Source: Rhizobium sp. NZLR1 (GTDB taxonomy: Bacteria; Pseudomonadota; Alphaproteobacteria; Rhizobiales; Rhizobiaceae). From it: DNA of 64,000 bases. Positions 26,265 to 35,222 of this stretch are shown piece after piece. Every line of letters starts with the position of its first letter. Position 1 is the first letter of the stretch. The position numbers were made by a program, and so were the translations under genes. Below the pieces are notes generated by a model. It searched no databases, was not told the origin of the DNA, and saw nothing but the letters and a program-made list of their open reading frames with translations. The stretch is from NCBI RefSeq assembly GCF_017357385.1, contig NZ_CP071632.1, forward strand, positions 3,353,501-3,417,500. Direction: 5' to 3'.

Positions 26265-27205
26265 TGCTCGGAAGAACCGCAAACGGCCTCTACTGGATGT
26301 TCCGCTACATCGAGCGCGCCGAAAATATCGCCCGCCTTGTCGATGCCGGGCTACGCATGTCGCTGACCCGCAGCAGCGCCGGCGACGACAACTGGGATGG
26401 CGTGCTGCAAAGTGCCGGCGTACGCGAGGCCTATGACGAGGGCCATGCGAAGCTGACCAACGCCGACGCGATCGACTATCTCCTGCGCGATCGCGCCAAC
26501 CCGTCGAGCGTCATGTCCTGCATCGACTCCGGCCGCAACAACGCCCGCATGGTGCGCACCGCGCTGACGCGGGAGACTTGGGAAGCGACCAACGAATGCT
26601 GGATCGACCTGAAGTCGCTCCTCGAAAAACGCGTCAAGCCGGCCGAAATGCCGGAGGTGATCGACGCCATCAAGCGCCGCGCCGGCCTGATCCGCGGCGC
26701 TTTCCATGGTTCGACGCTACGCAACGAACTCTATAATTTCGCCCGCATCGGCACCTTCATCGAGCGGGCCGACAATACCAGCCGTATCCTCGACGTGAAA
26801 TATTACGTGCTGCTGCCCTCGGTCTCGGCCGTCGGCTCCTCTCTCGACAACGTGCAATGGGAATCGATCCTGCGCTCGGTCTCCGCCCACCGCGCCTATA
26901 GCTGGGCCTATGACGGCGAATACCGCGCCATGAACATTGCCGACTTCCTGACCCTGAACGTCCAGATGCCGCGCTCACTCGCCTATTGTTACGAGAAGAT
27001 CGTCAGCAATCTCGGCTATCTCGCCCAGGATTACGAGGAGCGGCTGCCTGCCCACGATACCGCCGATGCGATCCGCACCACGCTGCAGACGCGGGCGATC
27101 CGCGATATCATGGATCAGGGCCTGCATGAGTTCCTGGAGGATTTCGTCTCGCGCAACAATCAGCTCGGCGCCGAGATTTCCAACGGCTACCGGTTCTACG
27201 TTTAA
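26264..27205 (+). CDS. Alpha-E domain protein (DUF403)
   Basis: The 313-residue all-helical protein starts with LGRTANGLYWMFRYIERAEN, the hallmark of the alpha-E family, and has FARIGTFIERADNTSRILDVKYY near residues 163-185 as its second Glu-rich helix. The family name comes from these conserved Glu. It is found almost always beside the permuted ATP-grasp protein and is thought to be its partner. The start shares bases with the upstream stop (TGATG). Confidence 0.88.
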   Translation: MLGRTANGLYWMFRYIERAENIARLVDAGLRMSLTRSSAGDDNWDGVLQSAGVREAYDEGHAKLTNADAIDYLLRDRANPSSVMSCIDSGRNNARMVRTALTRETWEATNECWIDLKSLLEKRVKPAEMPEVIDAIKRRAGLIRGAFHGSTLRNELYNFARIGTFIERADNTSRILDVKYYVLLPSVSAVGSSLDNVQWESILRSVSAHRAYSWAYDGEYRAMNIADFLTLNVQMPRSLAYCYEKIVSNLGYLAQDYEERLPAHDTADAIRTTLQTRAIRDIMDQGLHEFLEDFVSRNNQLGAEISNGYRFYV

Positions 27206-27217
27206 GCGGATCAGAAC

Positions 27218-28042
27218 ATGAGACTGAAAATCAGCCACCTCACCGAATATCGCTACGACGAACCGGCGCAGTTCTCGCTGCAGCGGCTCAGACTGACGCC
27301 GCCGACGAGCCCCGCCCAGAAGGTGCTCGGCTGGTCGCTGAACGTCGAGGGCGCCACCCCCGAGGTGGAATATGACGACCAGTACGGCAATCACGTCAAC
27401 CTGGTCTCGCTGGAAGGCGAGCAGGACGTGACGCGCATTCTGGCCGAAGGTGAGGTCGAGACGGCGGATAACAACGGTGTCACCGGCCCGCATACCGGCT
27501 TCTGCCCACTTTGGCTTTTCCTGCGCGAAACGCCGCTGACCAAGGGCGGCAAGCTGGTCAAGGAACTGATCAAGGACGTCGGCGGCGATAATGCGCTGGC
27601 CCGCATGCATGCGCTCATGGAAGCAATCCACCAAACGGTCGATTATAAGCCCGGCACCAGCAACACCGAGACGACGGCCGAACAGGCCCTTGAGAAAAAG
27701 AGCGGCGTCTGCCAGGACCATGCCCACATCTTCATCGCCGCCGCCCGCGCCCTGCAGGTGCCGGCGCGTTATATCTCGGGCTATCTTATGATGGCGGAAA
27801 AGGTCGAACAGGCGGCGACCCATGCCTGGGCCGAGGCCCATATCCCCGGCCTCGGCTGGGTCGGTTTCGATCCAGCCAACGAAATCTGCCCGGATACGCG
27901 TTATGTCCGCGTCGCCTCCGGCCTCTGCTACCGCGACGCCGCGCCGATTTCAGGCATGCGCATCGGCACGCCGGGCGAAACGCTGTCGGTCACCGTGAAG
28001 GTCGAGAACGGCGGCCAGATGCAAAGCCAGAGCCAGAGCTGA
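27218..28042 (+). CDS. Transglutaminase-like cysteine protein
   Basis: The protein has 274 residues. The N-terminal beta region (LKISHLTEYRYDEPA, then QRLRLTPP) is the bacterial transglutaminase N-domain. The catalytic core shows Cys in KKSGVCQDHAHIFIAAAR (about residue 167), His in THAWAEAHIPGLGWVGFDP and Asp in the same segment, so the triad is complete. It could form or cleave an isopeptide or peptide bond on the product of the ATP-grasp ligase. In related clusters a proteasome-like peptidase gene often follows; here the next DNA is a truncated RTX gene, so that gene is absent from this place. Confidence 0.85.
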   Translation: MRLKISHLTEYRYDEPAQFSLQRLRLTPPTSPAQKVLGWSLNVEGATPEVEYDDQYGNHVNLVSLEGEQDVTRILAEGEVETADNNGVTGPHTGFCPLWLFLRETPLTKGGKLVKELIKDVGGDNALARMHALMEAIHQTVDYKPGTSNTETTAEQALEKKSGVCQDHAHIFIAAARALQVPARYISGYLMMAEKVEQAATHAWAEAHIPGLGWVGFDPANEICPDTRYVRVASGLCYRDAAPISGMRIGTPGETLSVTVKVENGGQMQSQSQS

Positions 28043-28093
28043 GCGGCATCAGCCCACCCCGGCAGAATTTGTGCCGCAAGGCCCAAGCGAAGG

Positions 28094-28640
28094 TCACGCA
28101 AACAAGAAGTCCCACGACTGAAGGCTTGAAACAGCAACATTCTTCAGCGTTATGGTGTTGTCGGAATCGGCTGTAATAATTGCATCACTCCCAGACTGCT
28201 GGTTGCCGCAAAAAGCGATGCCCAGTCGGCGAAAATGCTGTCATCGATCCAGATCGCGTCATGTGCGGAGCCGATTGCCACGAAGTTTGTGATCGTATCG
28301 TGGCCCCAGTTCGGCGAATAAACGAAGACGTCGGCTGCCGCTCCACCAGTGAGGATATCGTTGCCGGCGCCACCCGTTAGCGTATTGGAACCACTGCCGC
28401 CGACGATAACGTTGTTCAGCGCATTCCCTGTTCCGGCAAACACCCCAGTGCCGGCAAAGCTCAGGTTCTCGACATTGTCGGCAAGCGTATAGCTCGCCAG
28501 GTTGGTGCGAACCGTGTCGATCCCATTATCGGCGGCTTCGGTGACGAGGTCGCCGGCATTGTCGACGATATAAGTGTCGTTGCCCGCACCACCGATCAAG
28601 GTGTCAGCACCTGCCCCGCCATTCAGCGTGTCAGTGCCGC
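28094..28640 (-). pseudogene. 3' fragment of an RTX (hemolysin-type Ca-binding) protein
   Basis: Minus-strand reading gives RTX nonapeptides (GGAGADTLIGGAGNDTY, later GGAGNDILTGG) separated by a VTEAADNGIDTVRTNLASYTLADNVENL-type linker of which the core 'NGIDTV...LADNVENL' is typical. A frameshift near 28195 ends the open frame early. In the shifted frame the usual RTX C-terminus continues as DAIITADSDNTITLKNVAV to SWDFLFA and a TGA at 28094. The N-terminus is missing: at about 28640 the reading joins the start of a type I secretion ATPase. It is not functional. Confidence 0.75.
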
Positions 28641-28862
28641 GGGCATGACACGAAGGCGTTGCTCCGTGACGTTCTCCACAACACGCGCCTTCAGGCCGAT
28701 GATTTTGGCTGCTCGCTGAATATCGGCGGCCTGGGAGGTCCGTCCTTTCAACGCCAAGTCGTGCTGCAGCTGGGCCGGGTCGGCGGCAATTCGATAGAAC
28801 CCAGCAATGCCGCACAGCGCACGAAGACCGGAGTCCAGATGCTGCGAAAGGATGCCATCCAT
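28640..28862 (-). pseudogene. 5' fragment of a type I secretion ABC transporter (C39-like domain)
   Basis: From an ATG at 28862, preceded by GAGGGGGAAAG, the frame reads DSGLRALCGIAGFYRIAADP, then QLQHDLALKGRTS and AAKIIGLKARVVE. This is the N-terminal degenerate C39 peptidase-like domain of HlyB-type exporters, which binds RTX substrates. Only about 73 residues remain before the frame runs into the RTX fragment and stops at 28623. Exporter and substrate fragments joined directly suggest one deletion that removed the rest of a secretion operon. Confidence 0.65.
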
Positions 28863-29100
28863 GCGCGGGAACTTTCCCCCTCAAGTTGCGGATTGTCGCA
28901 ATTGCCGAACTCGTTCCGGCTGTTTGCCGACATGTAGCTCACGCAGAAGTTTGGCACCATCGGGATTTTTGTACTCGGTGTATTTTCGAAGTAGTGTGAC
29001 TAATAAGTAGCAAATCCATGCTCCCGTGAGCGATGCATCGATCGTGAAGACGACACGGCTCGAAGCTGATTCAACATCATTCACAGCGAAGAGGTGGATG

Positions 29101-29334
29101 ATGTCGCCTAGCCTTCAAGCGGGTGATGCCGTGGTCATCGACAACCTACCGACCCACAAGGCAGCAGGGATGCGAGATGCCATCGAGCGTGTAGGCGCCT
29201 ACCCGATGGTCCTGCCGCCAGGTAGCCCTTACTTTAATACCATCGAGAACACATTCCCGACTTTGGAAACCATGATGCGAGCGCGGCCGAACAAAAGAGC
29301 GATGCTCTATGCCGGGGACAGCGGATCGTCATAA
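29101..29334 (+). pseudogene. IS630-family transposase C-terminal remnant
   Basis: The frame gives LQAGDAVVIDNLPTHKAAGM, then ERVGAYPMVLPPGSPYFNTIE. This is the second-Asp and Glu region of an IS630 DDE transposase (VxDNLxxHK and PxNxIE). The part from the first Asp upwards and the last residues are lost, and no terminal repeats are visible. The 3' end overlaps the antitoxin stop on the other strand. Confidence 0.7.
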
Positions 29335-29546
29335 CGCAGGGCATTGCCCTTCATCGCACCGAGAATACTCTTGCGTTCGTTTGTCCCGAGTGTCGGCGAA
29401 AGCACGGTAACTGCTCTGCCGCGCTTGGTGATCACGATGGATCCATTGTCGCTCTGCATTTGATCGATAAGGTTCAGGGACCTTGCCTCGAACTCGGCTG
29501 CGCCAACCGTCTTGGCATGACCACATCTCCTCAACACTTGTAGCAA
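29307..29546 (-). CDS. Orphan Phd/YefM-type antitoxin
   Basis: The protein has up to 79 residues. The core KTVGAAEFEARSLNLID, then GSIVITKRGRAVTVLSP, and the C-terminal ILGAMKGNALRYDDPLSP fit the Phd/YefM fold that often pairs with a VapC (PIN) toxin. The only in-frame start is a TTG at 29546. A better-looking ATG at 29518, with AGGAGA upstream, is one base out of frame with KTVGAAEF, so a small indel may have damaged the start. No toxin gene follows; an IS630 remnant lies there instead. It may be inactive. Confidence 0.55.
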   Translation of the reverse strand: MLQVLRRCGHAKTVGAAEFEARSLNLIDQMQSDNGSIVITKRGRAVTVLSPTLGTNERKSILGAMKGNALRYDDPLSPA

Positions 29547-29581
29547 TATAGGGCCATCTCTTCATCGTATAAGGGCAAAGA

Positions 29582-29607
29582 AAAAGGCGGGGCAATGCCC
29601 CGCCTTT
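29582..29607 (-). terminator. Rho-independent terminator of the chvE-gguABC operon
   Basis: AAAGGCGGGGC pairs with GCCCCGCCTTT around two or three bases; on the minus strand a T-run follows. It lies 20 bases after the arabinonate dehydratase stop. Confidence 0.85.
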
Positions 29608-29627
29608 CAATCTTGAAATTCGCCTTG

Positions 29628-31367
29628 TTAGTGGCTGTCCTTGCCGACAGCGTTTCCGCGACATCCCTTGAGGAAGTCGAGGTCGGCGCCCGTATCGGCC
29701 CCTTCGACATGCTGCTGATGCAGGAAAGCATAGCCTGATGTCGGCAGATCATGGTTCGGCTGCCATTCGGCCAGCCGCCGCGCCAATTCCTCGTCGGAAA
29801 TGTCGAGATGCAGACGACGGTTCGGTACATCCAGCTCGATCATGTCGCCGTTTTGCACGACCGCGAGCGGCCCGCCGACCGCCGCTTCCGGCGAGGTGTG
29901 CAGCACCACGGTACCATAGGCCGTTCCGGACATGCGGGCGTCGGAAATACGCACCATGTCGAGGATGCCCTTCTTTAGCACCTTAGGCGGCAGCCCCATG
30001 TTGCCGACCTCGGCCATGCCTGGATAACCCTTCGGCCCACAGTTCTTCATGACCATGATGCAATTTTCGTCGATGTCGAGATTGTCGTCGTTGATCTTGG
30101 CCTTGTAGTCGTCGATATCCTCGAACACCACTGCCCTGCCCTTGTGCACCAAGAGATGCGGCGAGGCCGCCGAAGGCTTCAGCACCGCGCCCTTCGGCGC
30201 CAGATTGCCGCGCAGCACGACGATGCCGCCCGAAGAGGTCAGCGCCTTCTCAGCCGGCAGGATGACGTCCTCGTTCCAGTTGACGACGTCCTTGACCTCG
30301 TCCCAGACGGTTTCGCCGGAGACCGTCAGCGCATCCTTGTGCAGCAGGCCCGCCTCGCCGAGCCGCTTCAGCACCACCGGCAGGCCGCCGGCATAGAAGA
30401 ACTCTTCCATCAGGTACTTGCCCGACGGCATCAGGTTGACGATGGTCGGGACGTCGCGGCCGCAGCGGTCCCAGTCGTCGAGCGAAAGATCGATGCCGAC
30501 ACGGCCGGCAATGGCGAGCAAGTGGATGACGGCGTTGGTCGATCCGCCGATCGCCGCATTGGTGCGGATGGCATTCTCGAAAGCCTCTTTCGTCATGATC
30601 TCGGAAGGCTTCAGGTCGTCCTTGACCATCTGCACGATCCGACGGCCGGTCAGCTGCGCCATGACCTTGCGGCGGGAATCGACACCCGGGATCGCGGCAT
30701 TTCCGGACAGCGCCATGCCGAGCGCCTCAGCCATGGAAGCCATGGTGGAGGCGGTGCCCATCGTGTTGCAAGTGCCCGACGAACGGCTCATCGAGGCTTC
30801 CGCCTCAAGGAATTCAGCCTGCGTCATCTCGCCGGCCTTCACCATTTCGGAAAATTTCCACAGATGCGTGCCGGAGCCGACGCGTTCACCGCGGAAATAG
30901 CCGTTCAGCATCGGCCCGCCGGTGACGACGATCGACGGCAGGTCGCAGGACGCAGCCCCCATGATAAGCGACGGTGTGGTCTTGTCGCAGCCGACCAGCA
31001 ACACGCAGCCATCCATCGGCTGACCGCGGATTGCCTCCTCCACCGCCAGCGCGGCAAGGTTGCGGTACATCATCGCGGTCGGGCGGAAGGTATTTTCGGA
31101 TGCCGAGAACACCGGCACCTCGAGCGGGAAGCCGCCGGCCTCCCAGACGCCCGCCTTCACCTTCTCGGCGAGCTCTCTCAGATGGCCGTTGCACGGTGTC
31201 ATATCCGACCATGTGTTGAGGATGCCGATCACCGGCCGGCCGTCGAACAGGTCGTGCGGGTAACCCTGGTTCTTAAGCCAGCCGCGGTGGTAAATCACGT
31301 CGCGGCTCGTGCCGCCGTACCATTCCTGCGACCTCAGCCTGCGCGGCCATTCGGCTTTCTTCTTCAT
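29628..31367 (-). CDS. L-arabinonate dehydratase (IlvD/Edd family)
   Basis: The 579-residue enzyme dehydrates L-arabinonate (and related sugar acids such as D-fuconate or D-galactonate) to the 2-keto-3-deoxy acid. The [2Fe-2S] ligands of this family are Cys59 (MTPCNGH), Cys127 (VGCDKTTP) and Cys200 (SGTCNTMG). The C-terminal SDARMSGTAYG carries the catalytic Ser near 480. From memory the sequence is nearly identical to the structurally studied R. leguminosarum L-arabinonate dehydratase, which supports both function and host. It is last in the chvE operon, where an aldehyde dehydrogenase and GguC supply the following steps. Confidence 0.93.
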   Translation of the reverse strand: MKKKAEWPRRLRSQEWYGGTSRDVIYHRGWLKNQGYPHDLFDGRPVIGILNTWSDMTPCNGHLRELAEKVKAGVWEAGGFPLEVPVFSASENTFRPTAMMYRNLAALAVEEAIRGQPMDGCVLLVGCDKTTPSLIMGAASCDLPSIVVTGGPMLNGYFRGERVGSGTHLWKFSEMVKAGEMTQAEFLEAEASMSRSSGTCNTMGTASTMASMAEALGMALSGNAAIPGVDSRRKVMAQLTGRRIVQMVKDDLKPSEIMTKEAFENAIRTNAAIGGSTNAVIHLLAIAGRVGIDLSLDDWDRCGRDVPTIVNLMPSGKYLMEEFFYAGGLPVVLKRLGEAGLLHKDALTVSGETVWDEVKDVVNWNEDVILPAEKALTSSGGIVVLRGNLAPKGAVLKPSAASPHLLVHKGRAVVFEDIDDYKAKINDDNLDIDENCIMVMKNCGPKGYPGMAEVGNMGLPPKVLKKGILDMVRISDARMSGTAYGTVVLHTSPEAAVGGPLAVVQNGDMIELDVPNRRLHLDISDEELARRLAEWQPNHDLPTSGYAFLHQQHVEGADTGADLDFLKGCRGNAVGKDSH

Positions 31368-31390
31368 TGTCTCTGTCCTTCAGGTGATTG

Positions 31391-31413
31391 CCGGGCCGCC
31401 TCGTACGGCCCGG
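31391..31413 (-). other. Intercistronic hairpin between the aldehyde dehydrogenase and arabinonate dehydratase genes
   Basis: CCGGGCCG pairs perfectly with CGGCCCGG around seven bases. There is no T-run on the minus strand, so it is more likely an mRNA processing or stabilising element than a terminator. Confidence 0.6.
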
Positions 31414-31429
31414 ATCATCGCGCTTTGTT

Positions 31430-32863
31430 TTAAGCCAGCGTGTAGGCGGTTTTGACGGTTGTGTAGAATTCGCTCGCGTACTTGCCCTGCTCACGCGGGC
31501 CATAGGACGAGCCCTTGCGGCCGCCGAACGGCACATGGAAATCGACACCCGCCGTCGGCAGGTTGACCATCACCATGCCGGCCTCGGCATTGCGCTTGAA
31601 GTGCGTCGCATGTTTCAGGCTGGTCGTGGCGATGCCGGCCGAAAGGCCGAACGGCGTGTCGTTCGATGTTGCCAGGGCCTCATCGTAATCCTTGACCCGG
31701 ATCACCGAGACCACAGGTCCGAAGATCTCTTCGCGCGAAATGCGCATCTGGTTGGTCGCTTCGGTAAACAGCGTCGGCTGCAGGTAGAAGCCGGGCGTGT
31801 CGCGGGAAACCACTTCACCGCCGAAGGCGAGTTTGGCGCCTTCCTTCTTGCCGATCTCGATATAGTCGGTATCGGTCTTCAGCTGCCGCTCATCGACGAC
31901 TGGGCCGATATGAGTGCCTGCCTTCAGCGCATTGTCGACGACCAGCGTCTTCAGCTTGTCGGTCAAAGCAGCAACGAACTTGTCGTGGATGCCTTCGGTG
32001 ACGATCAGGCGCGAGGATGCCGTGCAGCGCTGGCCTGTGGAGAAGAAGCCGGAATTGGCGGCGGCCTCGACGGCGACGGAAAGATCGGCATCATCGAGCA
32101 CGACCATCGGGTTCTTGCCGCCCATCTCCAGCTGGAACTTGCGGTTATGCTCGATGGAAGCGGCGGCCACGCGGCGGCCGGTGCCGGTGGAACCGGTGAA
32201 GGTGATGCCGTGAACGTCCGGGCTTTCGAGCATGGCCTGGCCGACGACCGAGCCCTTGCCCATGACCAGGTTCAAGACGCCCTTCGGCAGGCCGGCGCGA
32301 TTGAGAATGTCGACGATCGCCCAGGAACAGGCGGGCACCAGTTCGGCCGGCTTGAAGACGACAGTGTTGCCGTAGCAGAGTGCCGGCGCGATCTTCCAGG
32401 CGGGAATGGCGATCGGGAAGTTCCACGGCGTGATGATGCCGATGACCCCGAGCGCCTCGCGGGTGATCTCGACACCGATGTTCGGGCGCACCGACGGGAT
32501 GACCTCGCCGGCCAGCCGCAGGGCTTCGCCTGCGAAGAATTCGAAGATCTGCGAAGCGCGGATGACTTCGCCGGTGGCTTCCGGCAGCGTCTTGCCTTCC
32601 TCGCGGGCAAGCAGCGCGCCCAGCTCGTCCTTGCGCGCCATGATCTCGTCGCCGGCCTTCTTCAGGATGACGTGGCGTTCCCAGATGCCGGAGCGCGACC
32701 AAGCCGGGAAAGCGGCCTTGGCGGCGGCGATGGCGTTCTTGGTGTCTTCGGCGCTGCCGTCGGCATAAAGGCCGACGACTTCGTTGGTATCCGACGGGTT
32801 GATGTTCTTCGTCGCGTTCGAGCCGACCCATTCGCCGGCGATCAGGTTTTGATAAATGGTCAT
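31430..32863 (-). CDS. Aldehyde dehydrogenase, probable 2-oxoglutarate semialdehyde dehydrogenase
   Basis: The 477-residue NAD(P)-dependent aldehyde dehydrogenase has Asn in TPWNFPIAIP, the glycine motif FTGSTGTGR, general-base Glu in LEMGGKNP and catalytic Cys in STGQRCTASSR. Together with arabinonate dehydratase in the same operon, the obvious substrate is 2-oxoglutarate semialdehyde, the last intermediate of the non-phosphorylating pentose route. Its start is 35 bases after the gguC stop. Other semialdehydes cannot be ruled out from sequence. Confidence 0.85.
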   Translation of the reverse strand: MTIYQNLIAGEWVGSNATKNINPSDTNEVVGLYADGSAEDTKNAIAAAKAAFPAWSRSGIWERHVILKKAGDEIMARKDELGALLAREEGKTLPEATGEVIRASQIFEFFAGEALRLAGEVIPSVRPNIGVEITREALGVIGIITPWNFPIAIPAWKIAPALCYGNTVVFKPAELVPACSWAIVDILNRAGLPKGVLNLVMGKGSVVGQAMLESPDVHGITFTGSTGTGRRVAAASIEHNRKFQLEMGGKNPMVVLDDADLSVAVEAAANSGFFSTGQRCTASSRLIVTEGIHDKFVAALTDKLKTLVVDNALKAGTHIGPVVDERQLKTDTDYIEIGKKEGAKLAFGGEVVSRDTPGFYLQPTLFTEATNQMRISREEIFGPVVSVIRVKDYDEALATSNDTPFGLSAGIATTSLKHATHFKRNAEAGMVMVNLPTAGVDFHVPFGGRKGSSYGPREQGKYASEFYTTVKTAYTLA

Positions 32864-32898
32864 GGGCTTAACAAGCCTCCTTTACCGTCTATGAGAAT

Positions 32899-33894
32899 TC
32901 AGAGTTGCTTGACGGCAATCTCTTCTTCGGCGGCCACCTTCAGCGGATTGCGCAGCGGCAGACCGAATTCGGCGACTTCGATTTCGAAGACATCGCCCTC
33001 TTCCGCCTTGATGCCGTCGGCAAAAGACAGCGTCGCCGTGCCGAACATATGGACATGGACATCGCCCGGTGCACGGAAGAGGCCGTATTTGAAGTGGTGA
33101 TATTCCAGATTGGCGAAGGTGTGCGACATGTTCGCTTCACCCGACAGGAAGGGCTTTTCGAAGATCACCTTGTCGCCGCGCTTGATGCGCGAGGTGCCGC
33201 GGATATCGTCGGGTGCGGGCCCGATGCGGATTTCCGGACCATAGGCGGCCGGGCGCAGTTTGGAGTGGGCCAGATAGAGATAGTTGATCCGTTCGGTGAC
33301 GTGGTCCGAAAACTCGTTCGACAGGGCAAAGCCGATGCGGAACGGCGAGCCGTCGGTGGCGATGACGTAAATGCCAGCCATTTCAGGCTCTTCACCACCG
33401 TCGAGCGCGAAGGACGGCGAGATCAGCGGCGCGCCGGGGGCAGCAGCGCCGTAGCCGTTGCCCTTATAGAACCATTCCGGCTGCACGCCCTTTTCGCCGG
33501 ATTTCGGCTTGCCATTCTCGAGGCCCATCTTGAACATCTTCATCGAGTCGGTCAGCGTTTCCTCGGCCGCCTCGGTGGTCTTCTTGTGCATGGAATCGCG
33601 GGTGGCCGCCGATCCGAGATGCGTTAGGCCGGTGCCGGTCAGATGCAGATGGGCGGCGTCGGGATGGGTGATCGGCGGCAGGAAGCGGCCGTCCACATAG
33701 GCCTTTTCAAGATCGACGGCATCGCCGTAACCATGGGCCTCGATAACCGCGGCAAGCGACTTGCCGCCGTCGGCGGCTTCCATCGCCAGCGCATAGACGC
33801 TGCCGGCATTGTTGACGGACTTGGCTGCGCCGCCCTGCTCGCGCACGGCGACGACGATCTCTCCGTTGGCACCCTTGATCTGGGAAATAAGCAC
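32899..33894 (-). CDS. gguC: GguC / AraD1-family protein (FAH-like fold)
   Basis: The 331-residue protein belongs to the FAH superfamily: metal-binding residues should lie in the stretch with GDEPEMAG-like EEPEMAGIYVI and in GNGYGAAAPGAPL. In Agrobacterium gguC follows gguA and gguB, as here. In related pentose routes FAH-fold enzymes dehydrate 2-keto-3-deoxypentonate to 2-oxoglutarate semialdehyde. That reaction is exactly the one missing between the two flanking enzymes, so I infer GguC may do it. This is inference from operon logic. Confidence 0.8.
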   Translation of the reverse strand: MLISQIKGANGEIVVAVREQGGAAKSVNNAGSVYALAMEAADGGKSLAAVIEAHGYGDAVDLEKAYVDGRFLPPITHPDAAHLHLTGTGLTHLGSAATRDSMHKKTTEAAEETLTDSMKMFKMGLENGKPKSGEKGVQPEWFYKGNGYGAAAPGAPLISPSFALDGGEEPEMAGIYVIATDGSPFRIGFALSNEFSDHVTERINYLYLAHSKLRPAAYGPEIRIGPAPDDIRGTSRIKRGDKVIFEKPFLSGEANMSHTFANLEYHHFKYGLFRAPGDVHVHMFGTATLSFADGIKAEEGDVFEIEVAEFGLPLRNPLKVAAEEEIAVKQL

Positions 33895-33942
33895 GACTTC
33901 GATCCTTCTCGTTCCGGCGAAGACTAAGAAAAGCTCCGCCTG

Positions 33943-33964
33943 TCCGGCTCCATCAGGAGCCGGA
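33943..33964 (-). other. Intercistronic hairpin between gguB and gguC
   Basis: TCCGGCTCC pairs perfectly with GGAGCCGGA around ATCA. It sits in the 116-base gap and has no T-run on the coding strand. Confidence 0.6.
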
Positions 33965-34010
33965 ATCCATCTTTCTTATGACTGCGAATGCCTGGGCTGC
34001 GCTCTGGCGC

Positions 34011-35222
34011 TCAGCCCTTGTTCTTGTTGTAGACGTCGAAGAACACGGCAGCGAGAAGCACCGCGCCCTTGACCATCTGCTGCGAGTCGGTGCCGAGGCC
34101 GTGGATCGACATGCCATTGTTCATGATGCCCATGATCAAGGCGCCGATGACCGCACCGGTCACCTTGCCGACGCCGCCCTGGGCCGATGCACCGCCGATG
34201 AAGCAGGCGGCGATCACGTCCAGCTCAAGGCCGAAGCCGCCCTTGGCCGTCGCCGAATTGAGGCGCAGCGCGACGATCAGCCCGGCGAGGCCGGCAAGCA
34301 GGCCCATGTTGGCGAAGGTCAGGAAGGTCAGCCGCTCGGTGTTGATACCGGAAAGCTTGGTCGCCTTCTCATTGCCGCCCATGGCGTAGATGCGGCGGCC
34401 GATCGTCGTGCGACGGGTAATGAAGGCGTAGGCGACAACCAGCGCGAGCATGATGACCAACACGTTCGGGAAGCCGCGATAGATCGACAACTGCCAGCCG
34501 AGCCCGAGAATGGCAAGACTGACGAGGGCGTTCTGGGCGAGGAAGAAGCCCAAAGGTTCGACGTCATTGCCGTGCTTCTCGTTCGACAGCCGCTTGCGCC
34601 ACGCCAGATAGAACAGCGCGACGGCGCCGACGACGGTCAGAATGATCGAGGTCGAATTGATGCCGCCCAGTGCGACAAGGTTCGGCAGGAAGCCGATGCT
34701 GATCAACTGGAACTCCGGCGGGAAAGGACCGATGCTGGTGCCGGTCCCCGAAGCCGTCATTACGAACAGCGTCAGGCCGCGGAAGACCAGCATGCCGGCG
34801 AGCGTGACGATGAAGGCCGGGATCTTGTGATAAGCGACGAAATAGCCCTGGATGCCGCCGACAAGCGCGCCCATGGCAAGACAGACGATCGCCGCGACGA
34901 CATAGTTGACGTGCCATTGCACCGTCATCACGCCGGCGATGGCGCCGATGAAACCGACGACGGAGCCGACCGAAAGATCGATATGGCCGGCGACGATGAT
35001 GAGCAGCATGCCGAGCGCCATGATGACGATGAACGAGTTCTGCAGAATGATGTTGGTCAGGTTGAGCGGCCTGAAGAGAACGCCGCCGGTCGAAATCTGG
35101 AAGAACACCATGATCGCGATCAGCGCGATGAACATGCCGTATTCCCGGATGTTGCCGCGAACGTAGTCTCCGATCGAGACGACACGCCCTTGCTCAGCGA
35201 TGGGTTGGTTGATCGGCGTCAT
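34011..35222 (-). CDS. gguB: Sugar ABC transporter permease GguB
   Basis: The 403-residue polytopic inner-membrane protein is of the ribose/xylose permease class: [23 protein letters not shown] is the conserved EAA-equivalent loop (residues about 72-94). The later [19 protein letters not shown] and [17 protein letters not shown] are also typical. It starts inside the gguA stop (ATGA at 35219-35222). It forms the channel for sugars delivered by ChvE, which in Agrobacterium include galactose, glucose and arabinose. Confidence 0.92.
   Translation of the reverse strand: MTPINQPIAEQGRVVSIGDYVRGNIREYGMFIALIAIMVFFQISTGGVLFRPLNLTNIILQNSFIVIMALGMLLIIVAGHIDLSVGSVVGFIGAIAGVMTVQWHVNYVVAAIVCLAMGALVGGIQGYFVAYHKIPAFIVTLAGMLVFRGLTLFVMTASGTGTSIGPFPPEFQLISIGFLPNLVALGGINSTSIILTVVGAVALFYLAWRKRLSNEKHGNDVEPLGFFLAQNALVSLAILGLGWQLSIYRGFPNVLVIMLALVVAYAFITRRTTIGRRIYAMGGNEKATKLSGINTERLTFLTFANMGLLAGLAGLIVALRLNSATAKGGFGLELDVIAACFIGGASAQGGVGKVTGAVIGALIMGIMNNGMSIHGLGTDSQQMVKGAVLLAAVFFDVYNKNKG

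Noticed and set aside
24753..26282. A 509-residue minus-strand open frame
   Set aside because: It is antisense to the permuted ATP-grasp gene, which has the conserved motifs.
28881..29084. A 67-residue minus-strand frame upstream of the exporter fragment
   Set aside because: No ribosome site and no recognisable family; it lies in a scar region.
31388..33100. A 570-residue plus-strand open frame
   Set aside because: It lies opposite aldehyde dehydrogenase and gguC, with composition typical of shadow frames.
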